From contig RPFO01000165.1 in NCBI GenBank assembly GCA_009746045.1, positions 312,001-376,000 on the forward strand: a DNA stretch of 64,000 nt, written 5' to 3'. The number at the start of each line of letters is the position of its first letter. The stretch's first letter is position 1. The notes beneath the pieces are model-generated. The model saw only the letters and a list, made by a program, of their open reading frames with translations, searched no databases and was not told the DNA's origin. A program made the translations under genes and the position numbers. Shown in pieces: positions 57,659-64,000 of this stretch. Source of the DNA: Mesostigma viride (lineage: Eukaryota; Streptophyta; Mesostigmatophyceae; Mesostigmatales; Mesostigmataceae).

Positions 57659-58974
57659 CGTACGATATTTCTGGATCCGAAAAATGTTAATACTGAACGG
57701 GGCGCGGGGAAAGCAAATTTGGTGCGCAGACGGACCGTACGAGCTCTGAACGCGTGCTCAATTCAGCCGAAGGCGCGCTATTTTGCGGAAGAATGGACGA
57801 ACCGTACCAAAAATTTAGTACGATTAAATTTCTGAACGATTTCTGTGCAGACGCAGCGGGTAATTTTTGGCTCGACAATTTTTACTGAACACTTTTCTGA
57901 ACGGGTTTTTGGTTCAATTTTCGGTTCGGCCTTCTTCCCATGCACTTTCCGTGCCAATTTTTGCGAGATTACTGACCTGAACGTGTTCAGACGGGGCGAG
58001 TGACAAAAAACGGCTCGAAACTGTGAAAAGCAGGGGGCTCCGCCCAAAAAATGGCCGTACGTAACCGAAATTTTTGGGCTCCCGCTGGCCCCCCCGCCTC
58101 GGCGCCCTCGGCCACTGCCCCTTCGCACTGCGCACCCCGCGTGGCGCCGGCGTTCCCGAGGACGCACCCCGCGGGTGTACGCGCCAATCGCCCGCTCAGG
58201 CGCCAAAAAGTCCGGGCCCCGAAGGGGCCCCCAACTTGTGTATGTATCAACTACGATCGTGTTGCGCAAAGGAGAAACCCGAACATCCTGACATCGCCGC
58301 GGGCGCCGTACCATACGGCCTGATCGCACCCCCACGACCGAGGGCAAATCCTGAAATCCTGCGGAGCCGCGAGTAACGGCCCGTAACCGCTCGTCTGAAC
58401 GCCGTCACACCCTCGTAAGATCGAGTCTCAGGAGTTCTGAACAGAAAATGACGTCAGCTCAATTCAGCAAAATGCGCGAGAAATTGCGGGGGGCATGTAC
58501 GGCAGGGGGCTGAGTTGTTTGACGAAGCATCTCTAGCCAAACATCCTACTTGATTTACTAAGGGTTCAGACTGAACGGGGAATTTCGAGTGTTCAGACTG
58601 AACAAAAATTGAGTTCGAACACTTTTCTGAACGGAATCTTTGTTAAATTTTTGGTTCGGCCTACTTCCCACGCAATTTCTGTGCAAACTTTTGCGAGATG
58701 ACTGACCTGAACGTGTTCAGAAGGTTAGCGTGGAAAAAAACGGCTCGAATCTGTGAATAGCAAGGGGCTCCGCCCAACGGCCGTACAAAGCCGAAATTTT
58801 TGGGCTCCCGCTGGCCCCCCCGCCTCGGCGCCCTCGGCCACTGCCCCTTCGCACTGCGCACCCCGCGTGGCGCCGGCGTTCCCGAGGACGCACCCCGCGG
58901 GTGTACACGCCAATCGCCCGCTCAGGCGCCAAAAAGTCTGGGCCCCGAAGGGGCCCCCAACTTGTCCCCTTCTA

Positions 58975-59600
58975 GTGACTACGATTAACACGGGCCCAAA
59001 AGTTTGGCGAACCGTGAGGCCCGAAAAGTGGCCCGTACGAAAACCGCGAGCGCAGGGCGGCCGATAGTCAGGGCGATTCGGAGATCCGCGGTGGCGCCCA
59101 ATCGGAGCAGTTGCCGGAAAACTGGCAAACTGGGGAGATCGAGTGTTAAGGTTTCCTGAACGGGCCTGAAATGGCGGTTTTGTCCAGATCCGGTTCAGCG
59201 CTTTTGCGGGCAGGTGGGGCGGCCAGCCAATGGCCGCGGCCAGATAAAAATACGGAACCCGGCACGATGTCGGCTTGTTGTGAGCCCCGTCAAACTGTTG
59301 CGCGAAGCATCTCTAACGAAACAAACCGTCACTTACGGCGATCAACTGCGGCTACTGGGCCCATCCTTAGGCCGAAAGCGCGCCGTTCTCAAATTTCGTA
59401 GCGTTCAGTGCGGCAAGTCGACGGAACGTCCAGAAAATTTTTAGAAGCCGTAACATTTTGGGCGTTACGGCGGTTTTCCTGTCCGCATTGCGTTCAGAAA
59501 CCGTTTCACTGAGTGTTTTCGCATCACTTTTCGATTCAGACCGAAGCTACAGTCTGAACGTGGTCTGACTGATATTTACTCTAAAATTATACGCAAATTT
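58975..59600 (+). repeat. Related long unit B, copy a
   Basis: Starts TCCCCTTCTAGTGACTACGATTAA right after the hairpin end of the last array unit. It matches 63116-63726 at roughly 85-90% by eye, and shares GATCGAGTGTTAAGG and CTGAACGG words with the array units. It ends in CTGAAC/TCAGAC-rich text (59505-59570). Probably the 5' part of a longer family member. Confidence 0.75.
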
Positions 59601-61082
59601 TGAGTTGGAGGAGTGGAGAGTAGTATGATGCTTGCTGGACGAATTTCTGCCAGATCCCGTACCTAGCAAGCAGGGAAAAAATGACTTGGGAGGATTTTCA
59701 AGTGGGTAGTACGCGGTGCTGGATTGCCTGGACGCGCCCAAGCAATCGAACGTGCATAAACCAGGTCTTGGAGGGGGAAAGGGGGCATGCTGCGAGAGCA
59801 CTTAATTCCTGCTGGCTGGGGATGGCGGTCAACGCTGCCTGCAAAATTGGGGATGGACAATGCGTGGGCATTGCTTTTATAGCGTTCAATGTTCAATTTC
59901 GATGCGTACCTTTGAATTGTTTCTGATCTGGCTGGCCGTCGGTGGGCAGTCACGTGTGTGGGAGAGGTTCGGGGCGCTATGGCCTGCTGCGATAGCTAGC
60001 GACCTGGAAATGGAATGTCGTTGTAGATTTAGGTATTATGCTATCGTGCTTCTTTGCTTGACGTATTGGGTGCCTAGTGAAATCAGTTTGCTGGCCGTTG
60101 AAGGCGTGGGTGTGGCCGACGAGTGTCTGTTGTCGTCACACAATATTGGAATGAACGCTGGATTTGTTGCCACGGGACGTACGCTGGCGATGCCGATGGT
60201 GAGTCGTTTGTTTCGATGACCGGGCCAGTGCCTGCTCTCTTTCTGATGCGTTTCCTCGGTTGCGTTGTTTCCATTGGGCCGAATTCACCTAGTCGCAGCG
60301 AAGACATAGCGTAGCAAGGGTCTGCGTTTCATTTTCTTAGCCGTGCAGGACGCCATCTTCATGGTCCTTCGGGTTTCCCGTGTGAACGTCCGTTGCCAGA
60401 GGATCTGCGATGCTTTTTTCTGGAATATACTGGGCGGTGAAAGCCCCTGTGGATGCTTGCCTGGTCATGAGTTTAGGGCGTCATTTACTGCTGTAGTGGC
60501 TGACATTCATGGTGCTTACTGCGTAAGATAATCTGCCTTGCTTCGCGCGTGGATTTTCACTGGGCTGAAGAGCGCGTCTGGTAACATGTTTACGTGGTGT
60601 ATAAGGTTATCAATCAACCATTTGTTTATAGAAGGTGTGACCGTATAAGGTGTTTTATATTTCTTCATCAAGCAAGTCAAAAGTAATCTCCACTGGCTTA
60701 CAACCTGAATCTTGCTTTGCTGGGTCTGCTGTGTTTCTGTCTCATTGTGCAGGCTATCCCCTTGGTTGACCAACCAGGTGATTTGTGGTGCCAGCGGGGC
60801 CATATTGGTTTTCTTCTCATTTTCCATCCGTGGCAACGGACCGCATGGGCGGGCGGGAGGGCAGAGATGGCAGGGCAGGCCAGGCCAGGCGAGGCAGGGG
60901 AGGCTGCAAGGGTATGCAGCACCGGTAGGCTGGCAGGCAAGGGCCATGGGGCATGAGCCATGGGGCTTGAGCTACGAGCCTTGCGGCATGGGGTTTGGGG
61001 ATGAGGCAAACAGGAGGGCAGGCAGCCAGCCACATCCACATGATTAGGGGCCAGACAGCAATCAGGGGCACCGCGGGCGTAC
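59601..61082. other. Unassigned stretch
   Basis: Short open frames only, none recognisable. The right part (60840-60960) is GGCA/GGGC-rich and grades into the minisatellite. Confidence 0.45.
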
Positions 61083-62520
61083 ATATGCATGCCAGGCACC
61101 CCACCAACCCACGCACGCATGCCAGCCACCCCCATGCCCACGCACGCATGCCAGCCCCCCCACAAACCCACTTATGCATGCCAGCCACCCCACACACCCA
61201 CGTACGCATGCCAGCCACTACCCCACACACCCACGCACGCATGGCAGCCACCCCACGAGCCCACGCACGCGTGCCAGCCCCCCCCTAAACCCACGCATGC
61301 ATGGCAGCCCCCCACCACACCCACGCATGCATGCCAGCCCCCTCACAAACCCCACGCAGGCATGCCAGCCACCCCCCAGACCCACGTACGCCCCCCCCCA
61401 CACCCACGCACGCATGCCAGCCCCCCCCCTCATGCACGCATGCATGCCAGCCACCCCACAAACCCACGCATGGATGCCAGCCCCCCCCACATGCATGCAT
61501 GCATGCCAGCCCCCCCCACACCCACGCACGCATGGCAGCCGCCCCCCAACCCACGCACGCATGCCAGCCAACCCCCACATGCACGCATGCTTGCCAGCCA
61601 CCCCACATGCAAACAAGCCCCCCCCACATGCATGCTTGCATTCCAGCCACCCCCCACACCCATGCACGCATGCCAGCCACCCCCACACCCACGCACGCAT
61701 GCCAGCCACCCCACAAACCCACGCATGCATGCCAGCCACCCCCCACCTTCACGTGCATGCCAGCCACCCCCCACACCCACGTACGCATGCCAGCCACCCC
61801 CACACCCACGCACGCATGGCAGCCCACCCCACGAACCCAGGCACGCATGCCAGCCCCCCCTAAACCCACGCACGCATGGCAGCCCACCCCCAAACTTAGG
61901 CACGCATGCCAGCCACCCCCACACCCACGCACGCATGTCAGCCCCCCCCCACACCCACGCATGCATGCCAGCCCCCCGCCAAACCCACACACGCGTGCCA
62001 GCCCCCCCCCACATGCACGCATGCATGGCAGCCCCCCCACAAACCCACTTATGCATGCCAGCCACCCCCGTCACCAACGTACGCATGCCGTCCCCCCCCA
62101 CACCCATGCACGCATGCCAACCCGCCCCGCCCCACATGCGTGCATGGCAGCTACCCCCACACCCACGCATGCATGGCAGCCCCCCCACAAACCCACGCAT
62201 GCATGCCAGCCACCCCACAAACCCGTGCACGCATGCCAGCCACCCCCACACCCACGCACGCATGCCAGCCACCCCACAAACCCACGCATGCATGCCAGCC
62301 ACCCCCCACATGCATGTGCATGCCAGCCACCCCCCACACCCACGTACGGATGCCAGCCGTCCCCCACACCCACGCATGCATGGCAGCTGCCCACCACACC
62401 CACGCAGGTATGGCATCCCGCCCCGCCCCACATGCATGCATGGCAGCTCCCCTCCACACCCACGCTCGAATCCCAGCCCCCCCCCACGCATGCATGGTAG
62501 CTCCCCACCACACCCACAAA
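61083..62520 (+). repeat. 30-bp GC-rich minisatellite
   Basis: About 48 copies of a unit like CCACACCCACGCACGCATGC followed by CAGCCACCCC, with C-run length variation. Because the unit is close to a multiple of 3, several frames on both strands stay open (up to 524 codons of THARMPATP-like repeats). I regard these as artefacts. Confidence 0.93.
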
Positions 62521-62870
62521 TGGACAGGGCTGGCCTGCGACGCCCCACGGTCGCACGCAAGGGCACTGTCGAGTCATGTACAAAACATTGTCTACATGAA
62601 GTCATGGTGGGCATGAACGACGGTGCATGTGTTTACAAAGGATTGACACTCAATGAATATTAATGAATGATGAACATGGGAGTTTGCATGGAAGTGTTTG
62701 GTCGTTATGGCTGCCGCTTGCAAAAAGCGGTACCCACATTGTGTCTTGCATGGCATAGCTGCATTGTCAGTTTCAGTTGTTAGGAAGTAATGAGTAAGGA
62801 AATACTTGCATGCAATGAACGGCGACGTCTCACAATATACGGTACTATTCGGACTGGGTTGATGTACTAG
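62521..62870. other. Unassigned stretch
   Basis: No gene or repeat recognised. It ends near a small palindrome GTACTAGTAGTAC (62864-62876). Confidence 0.45.
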
Positions 62871-63115
62871 TAGTACGACGCGTGCTGGACGTGCCCGTGA
62901 GGGACGGAGCGTGGGATCGACGGTGCGGCGGGCCGGCGCGAGCGCGCGCGATGGGAAGCCCCCAAAGGAAGGCCGCCGAGCGTTCGCTCCCCGGCGTAGG
63001 GGCCGGGCCGGTCGGCAGGCTCAACCCGGCGGGTCGAAGCTTTCGGCGGGGGCCTCAGGGCCCCTGGTGGCGTAGTGCGTCCGAATAAGTGGGGGGCCTT
63101 GGCCCCCCCACCTTG
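62871..63115 (+). repeat. GC-rich 3' end block of a unit, with terminal hairpin
   Basis: Very GC-rich block ending in the perfect hairpin GGGGGGCC-TT-GGCCCCCC, then CACCTTG. This is the same layout as the ends of the array units (GC hairpin, then CAACTTG). It directly precedes unit B copy b. Confidence 0.6.
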
Positions 63116-63726
63116 TCCCCTTCTAGTGACTACGATTAACCCCAACGAAAAGTTTGGCGGACCGTGAGGACCGAAAAGTGGCCCGTATACGAAAACCGCG
63201 AGCGCAGGGCGACCGATAGTCAGGGCAATCCGGAGATCCGCGGTGGCGCCCAATCGGAGCAGTTGCCCGAAAAGTGGCAAACTAGGGAGATCGAGTGTTA
63301 AGGTTTCCTGAACGGTGCTGAAACGGCAGTTATGTCCAGATCCGGTTCAGCACTTTTGCGGGCAGGTGGGAGGCCAGCCAATGGCCGCGGCCAGATAAAA
63401 ATACGGAACCCGGCACGATGTCGGCTTGTTGCGCGCCCCGTCAAACTCTTGCACGAATCAAATAAGCTGGAGAAGGTTAACGGATATTCTACGCGGAAGT
63501 ACAAAAACTCCAGAGTATAGAACCCGCCGTCCCAAAATTTTGTAGCGTTCAGTGCGGCAAGTCGACGGCATGTCCAGAAAATGTTTTGAAACCGTAATGA
63601 GCTGGGCGTTACGGCCGTTTTGTGTCCGCATTTTGTTCAGAAACCGTTATACTGAGCGTTTCCGTTGCAATTTTTTATTCAGACCGAAATTTAAGTCTGA
63701 ACGTGTTTTGACTGAATTCTAGTTGA
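63116..63726 (+). repeat. Related long unit B, copy b
   Basis: Starts TCCCCTTCTAGTGACTACGATTAA, parallel to 58975-59600. It is followed immediately by an RT reading frame, suggesting that unit B is the 5' region of a non-LTR retrotransposon. Confidence 0.75.
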
Positions 63727-64000
63727 AAAGTGCACGAAAAACGCGCTGTCGTCACGGTCGACTGCCACAACGCGTTCAACAGTCTGTCCCGCGCCAGCAT
63801 GTTTGCGGCCGTCATGGAGTCCTTCGAGGACTTGTACGCTTGGACAGCCGTGTGCTACGGCCAGCCCGGCCAACTGGTTCACATCATGGAGGACGGCACT
63901 CGCGGCGGCCTGCTGTCGCGGTCAGGCACCCAGCAAGGGGACCCCCTGGGACCCCTGTACTTTGCCGCCCCCCTCCAGGGTTGCCTCCAAGCGGTCCATG
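63727..64000 (+). CDS. Non-LTR (LINE) reverse transcriptase fragment, runs off the right edge
   Basis: The frame with codons starting at 63730 is open to the window end; TGA at 63724-63726 precedes it. It reads VVTVDCHNAFNSLSRASMF, then LYAWTAVCYGQPGQLVHIM, then SRSGTQQGDPLGPLYFAAPL. These are RT blocks 3-4 of LINE-type enzymes: D-x-x-NAFN-x-x-SR and the GxQQGDPLGPL turn. The catalytic YxDD box would lie to the right, outside the window. The upstream RT fingers and any endonuclease domain are missing, so the copy is 5'-deleted or frame-broken, unless an intron intervenes. Confidence 0.8.

Larger units (their letters stand above)
41490..58974 (+). repeat. Head-to-tail array of about 730-bp GC-rich units (eleven copies)
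   Basis: Units start TCAACTACTTAACTACGATC (or ACTATATTACGATC) and end GGGCCCCGAAGGGGCCCCCAACTTG. Boundaries: 41490-42220, 42221-42952, 42953-43687, 43688-47184 (interrupted), 47185-47909, 47910-48641, 48642-49376, 49377-50094, 50095-51105 (long form), 51106-58238 (long form, interrupted), 58239-58974. Each has ATGCC-GGGG-GGCAT and GGGCCCC-GAA-GGGGCCC hairpins and several CTGAAC/GTTCAG palindromes. The roughly 107-codon frames recurring in units lie in stop-poor GC sequence open in several frames, so I treat the units as non-coding. Confidence 0.9.

Noticed and set aside
41950-58990. Recurrent ORFs of about 107 codons in the array units
   Set aside because: They lie in stop-poor GC sequence that is open in several frames on both strands, and some units break them with a TGA (CCCTATGACG). 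I see no protein features.
61083-62520. CRISPR-like array
   Set aside because: Units are contiguous 30-bp tandem repeats without unique spacers, in eukaryotic DNA.
61083-62663. 524-codon and other large ORFs over the minisatellite
   Set aside because: The 30-bp repeat is near a multiple of 3, so frames stay open without selection; there is no start context or domain.

Overview
The window is nuclear DNA of a repeat-rich eukaryote. I infer a green alga or a related protist. The reasons are spliced host exons with GT-AG introns, Ty3/gypsy and divergent Ty1/copia elements with tRNA-iMet-like primer sites, (GT)n and (CTGC)n microsatellites and very GC-rich tandem units. There are no operons, bacterial ribosome binding sites or CRISPR arrays. 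Nearly all protein-coding capacity belongs to retrotransposons; one host gene is recognisable.

Region by region. 1-4646: 5' part of a minus-strand Ty3/gypsy element (G1: gag, PR, RT, start of RNase H), running off the left edge. 5157-7088: 3' end of a plus-strand gypsy element (E1: a third ORF, polypurine tract, full LTR). 8303-11327: several duplicated non-coding repeats around one unrecognised gag-like ORF. 13145-15554: a spliced isochorismatase-superfamily gene on the minus strand. 18470-19242: a long (GT)n-type microsatellite.

19248-38327 is one nested block. An outer minus-strand Ty3/gypsy element (G2) has 779-bp LTRs and a GTGGG target duplication. Its gag is split by a complete minus-strand copia-like element (C1, 26375-34199, CCTCC duplication). 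Its 5' LTR is split by a 1.76-kb element with hairpin-bearing inverted ends (35797-37559). Removing the two insertions restores LTR length and gag frame exactly.

41490-58974 is a head-to-tail array of eleven GC-rich units, mostly about 730 bp, each ending in a GC hairpin followed by CAACTTG. Two LTR elements have inserted into it: a gag-only element (43853-46617) and a young copia-like element (C2, 51504-57658). Related longer units (58975-59600 and 63116-63726) follow. The second runs into a non-LTR reverse transcriptase fragment at 63727-64000. 61083-62520 is a 30-bp minisatellite.

The most unusual content is the pair C1/C2. Both place a protease-like domain between integrase and reverse transcriptase, with DTN or DTQ where DTG/DSG is expected. 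Both have HGDD as the RT catalytic box and AGTT...AACT LTR ends instead of TG...CA. Both carry a sequence at the primer-binding position that is complementary to their own 3' non-coding region.
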